Positions 15,381 to 25,506 of a stretch of DNA of 64,000 nucleotides are shown here, in pieces. The stretch lies in the NCBI RefSeq assembly GCF_026013645.1, contig NZ_CP110224.1:496001-560000 (forward strand), in the 5' to 3' direction. The notes below the pieces were generated by a model. It saw only the letters and a program-made list of their open reading frames with translations, did no database searches and was not told the origin of the DNA. The DNA comes from Virgibacillus natechei. GTDB taxonomy: Bacteria; Bacillota; Bacilli; Bacillales; Amphibacillaceae. The translations under genes and the position numbers were made by a program. The number at the start of each line of letters is the position of its first letter. Within the stretch, counting starts at the first letter, position 1.

Positions 15381-16276
15381 ATCGTATTGTTAATTTGCAG
15401 TCCATTTGTATCAATCTGTAATGCAGAGATCTGATAACCTTGTAAAAACTGTTGCATATGCTCAGCAATACTTTTCCCTTTCCCTTTTTCCGCAAAAGAA
15501 ACCATGGTAGGACCGGCACCACTAATAACGGTTCCATAAACGCCACAACGCTTCGCTTCCTTTTTAATCTCATGATAATGTGGGATGAGTTCCGATCGAT
15601 ATGGTTCATGAAATAAATCGTTTTCCATCATCTTTCCTGCGAGCTCATAGTTCCCGGAGAAAAGGGAAGCTATCAGCACGTTGCTGATACTGCTTGCAGT
15701 AGTGGCTTGTTCTTTGGAGAAATAGGCAGGAAGGACCCCCCTAGCAGCCTTTGTTTCCAGTTCGAATTCAGGGATATATCCTACTACATCTAAATCTAAA
15801 TCAGGTATTCTAAGCCAATCAACATCATTTTTAAAATGTTTTGAAGTGATGGTAAGTCCACCGAATAAGGATGGTGCTATATTATCCGGATGTCCTTCAA
15901 ATTCAGTTCCGTATGTGAGTTTCTCGTCAGGGGATAAAGAGAGCTCACATACTTGGTTGGCCAGTTCAATCCCAGCAATAATTGCTGAAGCACTGCTTCC
16001 GAATCCTCGCGCTAATGGAATATCACTATTTATAGTAAGTTTACAAGTAGGTAGCTGCTTATTATGACGCTTGGCAGTTTCTTTTGCAACTTGATAGATT
16101 AAATTTTCCTCATAATTTGCATCAGTTGGCAGGAAAGAGGATTGGCTTATAAGTTCCCATTGATCAGATTCAGCAACTTTTAATGTTAAGTAAAGGTTTA
16201 ATGCAATTCCGCCTGAATCAAAGGCTGGCCCTAAGTTTGCAGAGCTAGCCGGAATAGAGATGATAAATTCCTTCAT
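15362..16276 (-). CDS. thrB: Homoserine kinase
   Basis: 304 residues of the GHMP kinase family; phosphorylates homoserine to O-phosphohomoserine with ATP. Motifs: [18 protein letters not shown] near the N-terminus, the ATP loop [16 protein letters not shown] (about residue 88), and [16 protein letters not shown] near 255. ATG 16276 overlaps the thrC stop by 4 nt, the usual hom-thrC-thrB order. The 3' end lies in the shared terminator. Confidence 0.96.
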   Translation of the reverse strand: MKEFIISIPASSANLGPAFDSGGIALNLYLTLKVAESDQWELISQSSFLPTDANYEENLIYQVAKETAKRHNKQLPTCKLTINSDIPLARGFGSSASAIIAGIELANQVCELSLSPDEKLTYGTEFEGHPDNIAPSLFGGLTITSKHFKNDVDWLRIPDLDLDVVGYIPEFELETKAARGVLPAYFSKEQATTASSISNVLIASLFSGNYELAGKMMENDLFHEPYRSELIPHYHEIKKEAKRCGVYGTVISGAGPTMVSFAEKGKGKSIAEHMQQFLQGYQISALQIDTNGLQINNTIKTAVE

Positions 16277-17334
16277 ACCTTCACCATATCTTCTAGGTAA
16301 TCCATAACAGCTTTTTCGTCATTTGGTAACGTCACTGGATCTACCTCTAATTGATCAATAGCTGTTTGTGGATCTTTTAATCCATTCCCTGTTAGGACAG
16401 CTACAACTTTACTGCCAGGCTCAATCTCGCCTTTCTCGCATTGTTGAATAAGCCCAGCTATGGAAGCGCTGGATCCAGGCTCAGCAAAGATACCTTCTTT
16501 TTTTGCTAGAAGGTTAAAGGCATTCGTTATTTCATCATCTGTAACCGCATTGATTGCTCCATTTGATTCATCTCTTGCGTTAACAGCAAGTTCCCAACTC
16601 GCTGGATTTCCTATTCGAATCGCTGTAGCAATTGTTTCTGGATTAGGGAATACGTTGTTATTGACTATTGCTGCTGCACCTTCCGCTTCAAAGCCAAACA
16701 TTTTCGGTAATCCTGTTTGCTTTAATTGGTGATACTCCTTAAACCCTTTCCAATAAGCACTAATATTCCCTGCATTTCCAACAGGAATAGCAAGGACGTC
16801 GGGAGCAGACCCCAGCTGTTCGCACACTTCGAAAGCTGCCGTTTTTTGTCCTTCGAGTCGGTACGGGTTCACGGAATTGACGAGCGTCACGGCCGTTTTT
16901 TCACTTACCCTTCTTACCATTTTTAAGGCATCATCAAAGTTTCCGTCAATCTCCACGATTTCAGCGCCATACATCATTGCCTGAGCAAGCTTCCCAAGTG
17001 CTATCTTTCCTTTCGGGATAACAATGATAGCTTTGATACCTGCTCTTGCTGCATATGCAGCAGCTGAAGCAGAAGTGTTGCCAGTTGATGCACAAATTAC
17101 AGATTTACTTCCTTCTTCAATTGCTTTTGCAACAGCTAATACCATTCCTCGATCTTTAAACGAACCGGTTGGATTAACCCCTTCTATTTTTCCATGTAAC
17201 TCTATTCCTAATTGCTTGGATAGAGCTGGAAAATGAATAAGTGGTGTATTTCCCTCTTGTAGTGTGAGTTCAGGTGTTTCACTTGTGACAGGGAGGTAAG
17301 GCTTATAGTGTTTCAGTAGTCCTGGCCATTTCAC
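16273..17334 (-). CDS. thrC: Threonine synthase
   Basis: About 353 residues; PLP enzyme converting O-phosphohomoserine to threonine. [16 protein letters not shown], the PLP lysine in [11 protein letters not shown] (about residue 60), [18 protein letters not shown] and [15 protein letters not shown] are all family motifs. The frame extends to ATG 17352, but that codon abuts the AAGGAG site; GTG 17334, 9 nt after AAGGAG, gives the expected short N-terminus ([10 protein letters not shown]). It overlaps the end of hom by 32 nt, implying coupled translation. Confidence 0.94.
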   Translation of the reverse strand: MKWPGLLKHYKPYLPVTSETPELTLQEGNTPLIHFPALSKQLGIELHGKIEGVNPTGSFKDRGMVLAVAKAIEEGSKSVICASTGNTSASAAAYAARAGIKAIIVIPKGKIALGKLAQAMMYGAEIVEIDGNFDDALKMVRRVSEKTAVTLVNSVNPYRLEGQKTAAFEVCEQLGSAPDVLAIPVGNAGNISAYWKGFKEYHQLKQTGLPKMFGFEAEGAAAIVNNNVFPNPETIATAIRIGNPASWELAVNARDESNGAINAVTDDEITNAFNLLAKKEGIFAEPGSSASIAGLIQQCEKGEIEPGSKVVAVLTGNGLKDPQTAIDQLEVDPVTLPNDEKAVMDYLEDMVKV

Positions 17335-18631
17335 TTGTAACATCTCCTTCAACTTTATAATAGCTTTTTACATCTAGAACAACATTTAAATCTTTCAGTT
17401 TATTTAATGATTTGTTGAAGTTTTCCAGTGATGTTTGGTGTGTCACTAAAACAATTTCCGCTACTTCGTGTTTCTTAATCGGATTTTGTAAAATACGCTT
17501 AAAGCTAATATTTAATTCATTGAATAGCGACGAAACTGCTGAGAATACGCCAACTTCATCCTTAACATGCAACCTTAAATAGTATTGTCCAAAGCGTTGA
17601 TCAGCTTTCATTAATTCCTTCTTAAAGCGTGGTTCTGTCACTTGTGTTCCATTCACACCTAAATGAATATGTTTAATTACTTCTACAACATCCGACATGA
17701 TAGCAGTTGCAGTTGGCAAACCACCTGCCCCTGGACCATAGAACATTGTTTCTCCAACAGCTTCTCCGTACACATAGACAGCATTGTACTCGTTTTTAAC
17801 ATCGGCTAATGGATGGTTTTTTGATAGGAGCGTTGGCTGTACATTCACTTCTACTTTCTGATCCTTGCATTTGGCAGAGCCGATTAATTTCATGGTATAC
17901 CCAAGCGTATTTCCGTATTCCAAATCTGCCAGTTCTAAATTTTTAATACCAGATACTTCGACTTCTTCAAGGTCTACGTTGGTTGAAAATGCAAGTCTGC
18001 CTAAGATGGCCATTTTTCTAGCAGCATCTAAACCTTCTACATCTGCAGTAGGATCTGCTTCAGCAAATCCTAGATCTTTTGCTTCCATGAGGGCATCTTC
18101 ATAGGATACACCTTCGTTATCCATTTTTGTTAAAATGTAATTGGTTGTTCCGTTTACAATTCCCATAACTTGTTGTATGTGATCAGCTGAAAGCCCGCCA
18201 GTTATTCCTCTCAAAATCGGGATTCCACCTGCAACACTTGCTTCGTAATAAAAGTCACATTTGTTTAAACTTGCTATTTCTTGGAGTTCTGGACCGTGTA
18301 ACGCTACTAAATCCTTATTTGCGGTAACAACATGTTTCTTTGCGGAAAAAGCTTGCAGAATATACTGTCGAGCTTCCTCCACTCCACCCATTACCTCAAC
18401 GATGACATCAATTTCTGGATCCTTTAGAATATCATCAGGATTCGTGGTGATATGTGTTTGTTCTTTATCGATATTTCGTATTTTTTCAGGATCACGAACG
18501 AGCACACTTTTTACATTCACTTCTGAACCGAGTTGATGAATTAGCTTCTCTCGATGGTTTTCAATAATTTGAGCAACACCCGCTCCGACAACTCCTAAAC
18601 CTAAAAGACCAATAGATATATTTTCCCTCAC
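17303..18631 (-). CDS. hom: Homoserine dehydrogenase
   Basis: 442 residues; reduces aspartate semialdehyde to homoserine, the branch point to threonine and methionine. N-terminal nucleotide fold [17 protein letters not shown]; central [11 protein letters not shown] and [18 protein letters not shown]-terminal ACT domain (about 350-430, [17 protein letters not shown]), which in the family mediates threonine feedback. Start GTG 18631 with GAGGTGG upstream. First gene of hom-thrC-thrB. The 165-bp upstream region shows no T-box or other recognisable leader. Confidence 0.95.
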   Translation of the reverse strand: MRENISIGLLGLGVVGAGVAQIIENHREKLIHQLGSEVNVKSVLVRDPEKIRNIDKEQTHITTNPDDILKDPEIDVIVEVMGGVEEARQYILQAFSAKKHVVTANKDLVALHGPELQEIASLNKCDFYYEASVAGGIPILRGITGGLSADHIQQVMGIVNGTTNYILTKMDNEGVSYEDALMEAKDLGFAEADPTADVEGLDAARKMAILGRLAFSTNVDLEEVEVSGIKNLELADLEYGNTLGYTMKLIGSAKCKDQKVEVNVQPTLLSKNHPLADVKNEYNAVYVYGEAVGETMFYGPGAGGLPTATAIMSDVVEVIKHIHLGVNGTQVTEPRFKKELMKADQRFGQYYLRLHVKDEVGVFSAVSSLFNELNISFKRILQNPIKKHEVAEIVLVTHQTSLENFNKSLNKLKDLNVVLDVKSYYKVEGDVTSEMARTTETL

Positions 18632-18795
18632 ACTACCACCTCAAATTTATCATTTTTATAAAATTATATTTAGTACATTTAATCATGAATAACAATGCAT
18701 GGCAATAGCGAATTTTAAGAATTATTTTATAAAACGCTTACATTGTAAATTCGATCGCCGAAAAATTGCTGGCTTCTTAACCAGTATCAAAAATG

Positions 18796-18827
18796 AAAAG
18801 ACACAAGCCCTTAAGCCCGTGTCTTTT
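18796..18827 (-). terminator. Terminator at the end of the MFS gene
   Basis: AAAAGACAC / GTGTCTTTT, 9-bp stem around a loop that holds the MFS stop codon (18811). It should insulate the threonine operon downstream. Confidence 0.8.
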
Positions 18828-19983
18828 CTATTTTTCTATTCCATGACAAAGCTCCATACATTGAAAAGATTGCTGCACCAAGCGCAAGAATAACAAAGAA
18901 ACCGCCAACAGTAGCGTTATAATTAACGGATGCCTGTTCAATGACCACGCCACCAATTAATGATCCAAATGCAATCCCGAAATGCAAAGCGGAGTTATTT
19001 AAGCTTTGTTGCGTATCGGATGTTTCTGGAGAAGTTTGTATTAAATAGCTTTGCATGGCTGGGGTGATCGCCCAACTCATCATGCTCCATATAATCATTA
19101 CAATTAAGAACAGTGGCAATGCAAACGTCGTATATGGAATTGCAAAAATCGATAGACCGAACACAGTAATAACGTAGAGAATCGTACGTTTTGCACCAAA
19201 TCGATCAGAGAACATACCTCCAATTGCTCCACCGGTTACTGCAGCGACACCGAATAGTAAATATACAATACTAACCCATGTACTATCCAAATTCATAGTT
19301 GATTGAAGAAATGGAGTTAAATAACCATATAAAGTCAAATGTCCGGCTAAGAATAGAAATGTAGTCAATTGGGCGAATAGAATTTTTTTGTTCTTCAATG
19401 TTCCTAATTGCTCTCTAATCGTAACAGGTTGTTTCGGAGCAATTTTGCCCAAGAAGAAATATACACCTATAATGGAGCCTACCGTTAAAATGGAAATTAG
19501 AAGGAAAGGAGCTCGCCAACTAAATGCATTCCCCAGCATGACCCCGATTGGTACACCTAATACGAGTGAACCGCTGATTCCCATAAAAACAATTCCAATT
19601 GCTCGAGCACGATATTGCGCGTCAACAATATTGGATGCCATCGTGATACATAAGACAACGAGTAAGGAACCACTAGCAGCAGAAATGATTCGTGCAATAA
19701 GTAACATGGCATAGCTCGGACTGATTACTGCTATTAAATTTCCAAATAAAAATATAAACAATGCTATTATCATTAATCGTTTTCGTTCCATGTTTGAGGT
19801 TGCAGCCAATAAAATGGGGGCAGCAATTGCAAATACCAGTGAAAAGATAGTAATTAACAGACCAGCTTGTCCCAAACTAACACCTAAATCTGTTGCTACT
19901 AAATCTAGTATTCCTCCTATAATTAATTCGACCATCCCCACAACAAACGAAACAATCGTTAATAAATAAACTCTTTTATCCAT
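18811..19983 (-). CDS. MFS transporter, DHA1-like sugar/drug efflux type
   Basis: 390 residues, 12 hydrophobic segments: FVVGMVELIIGGILDLVA as TM1, the motif-A region SNMERKRLMI after TM2, and GGMFSDRFGAKRTIL after TM8. The frame extends upstream to 20127, but GAGAGGG lies before ATG 19983 and MDKRVYLLTIVSF is a typical start. It is divergent from the TrmB-type regulator (20129) with 145 bp between them, so it is the likely target of that regulator. Substrate unknown. Confidence 0.9.
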   Translation of the reverse strand: MDKRVYLLTIVSFVVGMVELIIGGILDLVATDLGVSLGQAGLLITIFSLVFAIAAPILLAATSNMERKRLMIIALFIFLFGNLIAVISPSYAMLLIARIISAASGSLLVVLCITMASNIVDAQYRARAIGIVFMGISGSLVLGVPIGVMLGNAFSWRAPFLLISILTVGSIIGVYFFLGKIAPKQPVTIREQLGTLKNKKILFAQLTTFLFLAGHLTLYGYLTPFLQSTMNLDSTWVSIVYLLFGVAAVTGGAIGGMFSDRFGAKRTILYVITVFGLSIFAIPYTTFALPLFLIVMIIWSMMSWAITPAMQSYLIQTSPETSDTQQSLNNSALHFGIAFGSLIGGVVIEQASVNYNATVGGFFVILALGAAIFSMYGALSWNRKIEKTRA

Positions 19984-20128
19984 AATATATTTCCCTCTCT
20001 GTCTAGTTACCACTATAATAGTAACTTTTATCAAAAGAGAAAACAAGCTATTTTTTAATACAGACTTTTCTGTGCTATGATGGATGTAATATGGTATGAA
20101 TGATGACAGGAAACAAGGGGTTAGCAAT

Positions 20129-20887
20129 ATGCTGCAACAATTCGGTTTTACCCAATATGAGAGCCAAGTTTATCGCGCTTTAATCACCATAGATCAAGCA
20201 ATGGATGCAACATCTATCGTAAAGCGTTCTGAAGTTCCAAGATCCAAAGTCTATGATGTTCTTCGGAGGTTGGTAAAAAAAGGAATCGTGCTCGAGTCAA
20301 CAACGGAGAAGAAAAGATTATATACAGCTCTACCGTTGCATTTAACGATTGAAAAATTAAAAGCGGATTTTGAATGGAATGTACAGGCATTAAAAGAAAC
20401 AAAAATGAAAGAAACGCCAGTGGACGATCGTGTCTGGACATTAAAAGATAATCAATCCATACAAGTTTCTCTAAAGAATTTAGTACAAAAAGCAGGGTCT
20501 TCTATTTTTATTTCTGCATGGGCAGATGACGTAAACGCCATTCTTCCATTTTTAGAGGAAAAGCATCATGCTGGTCTTGATGTAACTGTTCATGTGATTG
20601 GGGAAATTGAAACAATTATTCCAAACACCTCTACCTTAATCCCAGATACAGAGCACAGCAAGCTTGAACGAAGCCGTATTCTTATTATAGATCAAATGGA
20701 GATGTTATTCGCGGGGGTTGAGGATGCAGAGTGGCAGGCAATCCATACGCAATCACGGCCGCTGGTAAAATTTTTTACGGAGTTCTTTTACCACGATGTG
20801 GCCTTAACGGAAATTACTCGGAAATATAAAGATACGATCATGAACGATAACGAAATTCGAGATATCTTATTGAAGTTGAGATATTAA
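20129..20887 (+). CDS. TrmB-family transcriptional regulator
   Basis: 252 residues. N-terminal winged helix of TrmB type (FGFTQYESQVYRALI, then VPRSKVYDVLRRLVKKGIV, about 6-65), and a C-terminal effector domain with the PLD-like fold (SIFISAWADDVNAILPFLEE; ERSRILIIDQMEMLFAG). The effector is probably a sugar or related ligand, judging from TrmB proteins. ATG 20129 follows AAGGGG by about 8 nt; an upstream ATG at 20096 lacks an RBS. Divergent from the MFS gene, which it probably controls. Confidence 0.88.
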   Translation: MLQQFGFTQYESQVYRALITIDQAMDATSIVKRSEVPRSKVYDVLRRLVKKGIVLESTTEKKRLYTALPLHLTIEKLKADFEWNVQALKETKMKETPVDDRVWTLKDNQSIQVSLKNLVQKAGSSIFISAWADDVNAILPFLEEKHHAGLDVTVHVIGEIETIIPNTSTLIPDTEHSKLERSRILIIDQMEMLFAGVEDAEWQAIHTQSRPLVKFFTEFFYHDVALTEITRKYKDTIMNDNEIRDILLKLRY

Positions 20888-20979
20888 GTCTTGACGCGGT
20901 TGAGAACAAACCATGATTGATAAAAAGAATAATGGGTACCATAAGGCCGAGTTATTTCATTTTTTTATGAGGTGAAAAG

Positions 20980-21651
20980 ATGGATAGTCTATTATTTTTA
21001 TCGTTCTCAATAGCATATCTAGGGTTGTTTTGCTACGGCATAGTATTGGCCAAGCGATACGGGTGGAAGACAAGTATGAACGTTATTTTGCTTGTTATCA
21101 TGGGCTTATTATATGATAATGCTATACTTGCTGCTGGCCGTTATATCGGGGAAGGGTCTATTCTGCAAAACTTAAATTACGTCCGGTTCTGGCTCCACGC
21201 TCTCTTTACCCCATTACTTGTCGTTTTTGCATGGAATACATTAAAACAAGCGAATATTAAGTGGACTAATTATCGCTGGCTGTATTATGGAGTAATTCTG
21301 TGTACAGTAAGTTTAATTATGATAGAACTTATAACAGAAGTATTCGGACTTTCTCTTGAAGCAAAGCGGGAGTATGGAGTGCTAAGTTATCACAAGGTTG
21401 AAATGTCCAGTGGACCTCCCATCATGATCCTACTTGTCACTGCTGTACTGCTTGTTGCTTCTATTTTTGTTTGGGTGAAGCAAAAGTGGATCTGGTTTTT
21501 TATCGGTACAGTGTTGATGATTGTTGGAAGTGCTGCTATACCACCAATCGATAGTGGAGCCGTTACGAATTTATTTGAATTAATATTAATAACCTTTCTT
21601 CTATTGACCAAAGCCTATCAAAATAAACGAAAAGATGGACTGAAATTCTGA
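20980..21651 (+). CDS. Polytopic membrane protein, unknown
   Basis: 223 residues with about seven hydrophobic segments (near 3-22, 32-52, 67-85, 100-120, 144-164, 168-186, 192-210) and a basic C-terminus (KAYQNKRKDGLKF). GAGGTG precedes ATG 20980. It lies 108 nt upstream of the YisP-like synthase in the same direction and may belong with it, for example in handling the isoprenoid product in the membrane. That is inference only; I do not recognise the family. Confidence 0.6.
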   Translation: MDSLLFLSFSIAYLGLFCYGIVLAKRYGWKTSMNVILLVIMGLLYDNAILAAGRYIGEGSILQNLNYVRFWLHALFTPLLVVFAWNTLKQANIKWTNYRWLYYGVILCTVSLIMIELITEVFGLSLEAKREYGVLSYHKVEMSSGPPIMILLVTAVLLVASIFVWVKQKWIWFFIGTVLMIVGSAAIPPIDSGAVTNLFELILITFLLLTKAYQNKRKDGLKF

Positions 21652-21759
21652 TAGAATGGAATTTAATCTTATGCTAAAGTATATGATCAATTACGAGAAA
21701 TAATTTGTGTTATTTGATATAATTAAATCACCTTAAAATTAGGAAGGGAGGAACAGTTG

Positions 21760-22578
21760 GTGGAAACTGAAGCGAAATTACAAAAAGATGCTATGCGTGT
21801 GTTAAAACTTACAAGTAGAACGTTTTATATTCCGATTAAATTACTCAAGCCAACATTGAGAGAAACAGTTGGTGCTGCTTATTTATGCATGCGTGCGATA
21901 GATGAAATAGAAGATCATGAACAATTGGATGCTGAAACAAAGCAACATTTGTTGAGGAGAACGAGTGAGTTATTACTAACTGAATTTGATGACGAGGCAT
22001 ATCGCGAATTACTAAAGCCGTATGAATCCCTTTTACCGGAAGTAACAATCAGAATGAACGATTGGATAGCCTTTTGTCCTGAAGGCTTCGTGGGTAAAAT
22101 GAAGGAAGCAACAAGTGTAATGGCTGGTGGTATGGCTGATTGGGTCGAAAAGGACTTTCAAATAGAAACCAAAGCGGATTTGGACGATTATACATATTAC
22201 GTCGCAGGCTTAGTTGGTGTTTTGCTTACCGATATTTGGAAATGGTATGACAATACAGAATCTGACAGAGACTTGGCTGTAGGATATGGTCGAGGGTTAC
22301 AGGCGGTTAATATATTGCGTAATCAAGGAGAGGACGCGGAACGTGGTGTACGATTTGTTCCTGATAATTGGACAAGGGAAGATCTATTTGCCTATGCAAG
22401 GAACAATTTAAAACAAGGTGATCAATACATAGAAGGTATCGATAATAAAAATGTTACGTTGTTTTCTAAAATTCCATTAGAATTAGCGAAACGCACACTA
22501 AGGGCAATGGAAAAAGGCAATGAAAAAATGTCGCGTGAAGAAGTAGAGTCAACAGTAGAAGAGATTATTAATGAATAA
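21760..22578 (+). CDS. Squalene/phytoene synthase-family protein (YisP-like)
   Basis: 272 residues, the trans-isoprenyl diphosphate synthase fold. First aspartate-rich motif: CMRAIDEIEDHEQ (about 47). Second region: YYVAGLVGVLLTDIW and QAVNILRNQGEDAERG (about 190). Active head-to-head synthases read NILRDxxED; here the first Asp is Asn. B. subtilis YisP, the closest kind of protein I know, was found to act as a phosphatase giving farnesol, which supports lipid-raft formation. Which activity this one has is open. GTG 21760 lies 8 nt after GGGAGG. A terminator follows. Confidence 0.85.
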   Translation: METEAKLQKDAMRVLKLTSRTFYIPIKLLKPTLRETVGAAYLCMRAIDEIEDHEQLDAETKQHLLRRTSELLLTEFDDEAYRELLKPYESLLPEVTIRMNDWIAFCPEGFVGKMKEATSVMAGGMADWVEKDFQIETKADLDDYTYYVAGLVGVLLTDIWKWYDNTESDRDLAVGYGRGLQAVNILRNQGEDAERGVRFVPDNWTREDLFAYARNNLKQGDQYIEGIDNKNVTLFSKIPLELAKRTLRAMEKGNEKMSREEVESTVEEIINE

Positions 22579-22581
22579 AAA

Positions 22582-22613
22582 AAAGTACGATTAGCCTGCT
22601 AATCGTACTTTTT
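22582..22613 (+). terminator. Rho-independent terminator after the YisP-like gene
   Basis: AAGTACGATTAGC / GCTAATCGTACTT, 13-bp perfect stem with a 2-nt loop and T run. Confidence 0.9.
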
Positions 22614-22733
22614 CTATAAAAAGGCCTAATATAATAAATTTCACGATTTAAGGTATGATAATAACAAGAAGAGCGGACACCAAAATAGGTTTAAGAAAAC
22701 ATATATCTCACACAAAGATAACAACTAAATAAG

Positions 22734-22762
22734 TTGACTTGTTAACGGGTTATTCCTATAAT
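22734..22762 (+). promoter_or_regulatory. SigA promoter of the second BCCT gene
   Basis: TTGACT, 17-nt spacer, perfect TATAAT. The transcript would have an untranslated leader of about 145 nt. The rest of the 300-bp gap is AT-rich with nothing else I can name. Confidence 0.8.
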
Positions 22763-22917
22763 TAGAAATTGTGTTACAAAATTGAGCAAGCTGGTGGTAT
22801 ATGTCAATGCTTATTATTAATCGAATTCGGTAATAAGTATTCTCCATCCAACGGTCTTTAATGGCAAAATAAATTCTAGATTATAGACACTTGTTCCTAA
22901 AACATAGGAGGAAAAGC

Positions 22918-24465
22918 GTGGAATCAAAGAAAAAGGAAAAGTTGGATTGGACAGTTTTTATAGTAAGTGGCGGTTTTTTAATCTTATTTATAATATTATC
23001 TTTTATCAACAGTGACATGGTAGGGAACGGAATTACAACGTTATTTGATTATTCCGCTAAATTTTTTGGTGGATATTGGCAACTGTTATTGTTGGGTAAT
23101 TTCTTCATTGGATTGTTTTTAGCCTTTTCAAAGTACGGAAAAGTTCGTTTAGGAAAACAGGACAAACCTAAATATAGTAATTTTCGTTGGGTTGCTATGA
23201 TTTTAGTTACCTTATTGGCGAGTGGTGGTGTGTTTTGGGCAGCATCAGAGCCGATGTATCATTATATGGATACTCCTCCTTTACTCGGTGGTGGGGAATT
23301 TAATAATATAGACGGAGCATTCGCGTATTCCTTTATGCATTGGGGATTCTTAGCATGGGCCATTTTGGGGACATTAGCTGTAATTGTTATGATGTATGTA
23401 CATTATAATAAAGGATATCCTCTACGCCCAAGAGGTTTATTATATCCTCTATTTGGTGAAAAAATTTATCATAGAAGTGTGCTGGGATCCTCGGCTGATA
23501 TTTTTTCTATTATAGCGACGGTGGCTGGTACATTAGGTCCGCTTGGGTTTCTAGGATTACAGATATCCTATGGGCTTAATCATTTATTTGGTTTGCCGGA
23601 TAGTTTAATGATGAGTATAGTTGTTGTAATGATACTTGTTTTAGTAGCAGCAATATCAGCTGCAACAGGTGTAGATAGAGGGATTCTAACACTCAGCCGC
23701 TATAATGTTGGGTTTACCATTTTTCTAGCAATGGTCGTACTTCTTGTTGGACCTACCATGTTTATTATGGATGCGTTCATCGGTGGTACCGGATTCCACT
23801 TGCAAAACTTCTTCACGATGAGTTTATTTCGCGGTGATGAAGCATGGCTAGGTGCATGGACTATATTTTTCTGGGGTTGGTTTATCGGTTATGCGCCGAT
23901 GTTGATCGTATTTATTAGTAGAATTTCTCGTGGGAGAACGATTAGAGAGTTAGTGATTGGTGTATCAATTGCAGCTCCATTAGTTAATAACTTTTGGTTC
24001 TCCGTTGTAGGAGGAACAGGGGTGTTCTTTGAAAGAGAAAATCCAGGTTCAGTCTCAAATGCTTTGAATGAAGGTGGTATGCCTGCAGCTGTTATGGCAA
24101 TCACGGACCAACTACCAATGGGTATGTTATTCGGGATAGGGTTTCTCCTTGTATCTGTTATCTTTGTTGCAACAACTGCAGATACTATGTCTTATACAGT
24201 TGCCGCTACTTTAACGGGTAATGATCAACCGAAAAGGTGGTTGCGTGTATTCTGGACGTTGATATTCGGTCTCACTACCGTGATGATTCTTACAATTGGT
24301 GAAGATAGTATTGCATCGATTCAGAATTCAATTGTTATAACGGCCGTCCCCGTGTCCCTGTTATTGTTGCCTCCGTTATGGAGTGCACCAAAAATAGCAC
24401 GCAAGATGGCAATAGAACAAGGCCTTATCTGGCAGCGAGAAATTAATAAAAAAGTAAATAAATAA
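22918..24465 (+). CDS. BCCT family transporter (second copy)
   Basis: 515 residues, 12 TM. Motifs: LASGGVFWAASEPMYHYMD (about 112), the signature AWTIFFWGWFIGYAPM (about 325) and RISRGRTIREL. In the first BCCT protein of the window the glycine segment reads SAGFGVSLVFW; here SGGVFW lacks that form, so substrate or coupling ion may differ. GTG 22918 lies 5 nt after AGGAGGA; an in-frame ATG 22891 has no RBS. Own promoter and terminator; probably osmoprotectant uptake. Confidence 0.92.
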   Translation: MESKKKEKLDWTVFIVSGGFLILFIILSFINSDMVGNGITTLFDYSAKFFGGYWQLLLLGNFFIGLFLAFSKYGKVRLGKQDKPKYSNFRWVAMILVTLLASGGVFWAASEPMYHYMDTPPLLGGGEFNNIDGAFAYSFMHWGFLAWAILGTLAVIVMMYVHYNKGYPLRPRGLLYPLFGEKIYHRSVLGSSADIFSIIATVAGTLGPLGFLGLQISYGLNHLFGLPDSLMMSIVVVMILVLVAAISAATGVDRGILTLSRYNVGFTIFLAMVVLLVGPTMFIMDAFIGGTGFHLQNFFTMSLFRGDEAWLGAWTIFFWGWFIGYAPMLIVFISRISRGRTIRELVIGVSIAAPLVNNFWFSVVGGTGVFFERENPGSVSNALNEGGMPAAVMAITDQLPMGMLFGIGFLLVSVIFVATTADTMSYTVAATLTGNDQPKRWLRVFWTLIFGLTTVMILTIGEDSIASIQNSIVITAVPVSLLLLPPLWSAPKIARKMAIEQGLIWQREINKKVNK

Positions 24466-24476
24466 TAGAACAGTAA

Positions 24477-24515
24477 GGGTCTTCGTTTCCTGACATATTC
24501 AGGAAATGAAGGCCC
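24477..24515 (+). terminator. Terminator after the second BCCT gene
   Basis: GGGTCTTCGTTTCCTG pairs with CAGGAAATGAAGGCCC (about 14 of 16 pairs) across a 7-nt loop; a T-rich stretch follows 8 nt on. Confidence 0.75.
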
Positions 24516-24579
24516 TTCATACTTTTTAGCAGATAAGAAACCACCATCTATTATGAAAATGTAACACAAGGATAGACGG

Positions 24580-24774
24580 TTATTTAAAATGGTGTGTAAA
24601 AAGCGCTCTAAGTCCGAGGTGAGTAAGGGCGAGAGCGAAAACAATCATAACAATTGCTCCTACTATCTCAAAGAAGCTTGCTACACTATCGGTAATAAAA
24701 CTTATCTCAGCCAGGTTTGTTAATCCAAATCCAGCCAAAAAAGTAGCTAAATATAATAAAGCTAACTGATACAT
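24580..24774 (-). CDS. Small membrane protein, two TM segments
   Basis: 64 residues with hydrophobic stretches at about 3-20 and 32-56 and a short polar loop (EISFITDSVASF). AAGGAGGGA lies 6 nt before ATG 24774, a strong site. Convergent with the BCCT gene. Family not recognised; it ends LRALFTHHFK. Confidence 0.6.
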   Translation of the reverse strand: MYQLALLYLATFLAGFGLTNLAEISFITDSVASFFEIVGAIVMIVFALALTHLGLRALFTHHFK

Positions 24775-24878
24775 ACGATATCCCTCCTTCTCTTTATTTT
24801 ATGAAGGAAGAGGATACGGGTGATTGTATGGTTGTCTATTTAACTTAATTTAAGGCTAAGCACTGGATTTATAGAGCA

Positions 24879-25301
24879 TTAAAAGCACTGAAAGGACTCA
24901 ATTCTTTCCAAATCGATTCCGTAATAGGTCCATCTATTACCGTGCCAGCGATAACCTGCAATGGAGGTTCTGCCAACAAAGGTCGGATAAAACCAAAAAG
25001 CATCCCGCTGTAACCAGACATAGGTGAAGCGATACATGCATCCACGGATTCCTCCAGGATCTACTGCAAAGGTTTGAAATTGCGATTGTTCTGGAATGAA
25101 AGCGGGTGGTGGAATAGTTGGTGCAGCACCAGTTTGTTCGCCACCTGGAAATGGCGCTGGGCCACCAGGGTAGCCTCCAGGTGCGCCTGGAAAAGGTCCA
25201 CCTGTACCAGGAGCCCCGCCAGGTCCAAATAATTGATTCCACATAAACTGTGATAGGTTAAATTGCCTCTCGTTATAATACGGTGGTGGCTTATCATACA
25301 T
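24879..25301 (-). CDS. Pro/Gly-rich protein with conserved C-terminal domain
   Basis: 140 residues in two parts. Residues 28-65 are a collagen-like stretch rich in Gly and Pro (PGGAPGTGGPFPGAPGGYPG). Residues 75-140 form a folded-looking domain rich in aromatic residues: GGIRGCMYRFTYVWLQRD, FWFYPTFVGRTSIAGYRW and a terminal SFQCF with two cysteines overall. No signal peptide. GGAGGAAAT precedes ATG 25301. Low-complexity Gly/Pro regions plus an aromatic domain occur in Bacillus surface or spore proteins; this placement is a guess. Confidence 0.6.
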   Translation of the reverse strand: MYDKPPPYYNERQFNLSQFMWNQLFGPGGAPGTGGPFPGAPGGYPGGPAPFPGGEQTGAAPTIPPPAFIPEQSQFQTFAVDPGGIRGCMYRFTYVWLQRDAFWFYPTFVGRTSIAGYRWHGNRWTYYGIDLERIESFQCF

Positions 25302-25441
25302 TATTTATTTCCTCCCTTGATTAAATCATTCACTATAATATATGGGTGATTGTTACAGGTGGGAATGATTTTAGAAGATTGGGCGGTATTTTATTAGATT
25401 TCTTCTGTATTAAACTTTTCACCGTATTTAATTCATAATTA

Positions 25442-25470
25442 GAGGCGAAAAAATATACCTTTTTCGCCTC
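25442..25470 (-). terminator. Terminator of the thi operon
   Basis: GAGGCGAAAAA / TTTTTCGCCTC stem with a 7-nt loop, 37 nt past the thiE stop codon. The stem itself supplies the T tract on either strand. Confidence 0.75.
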
Positions 25471-25506
25471 GTGAAGAACATATGGAATTCAGGTTGTAGT
25501 TAGGCG

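Noticed and set aside
18632..18795. T-box or threonine attenuator ahead of hom
   Set aside because: No T-box motif (GGTGGNACC), no specifier-like hairpins and no threonine-rich leader peptide can be seen.
24937..25297. Two ORFs of 78-101 codons in other frames of the Pro/Gly-rich gene
   Set aside because: Created by the repetitive GGN/CCN composition; only the frame at 24879-25301 has an RBS and a conserved-looking C-terminal domain.
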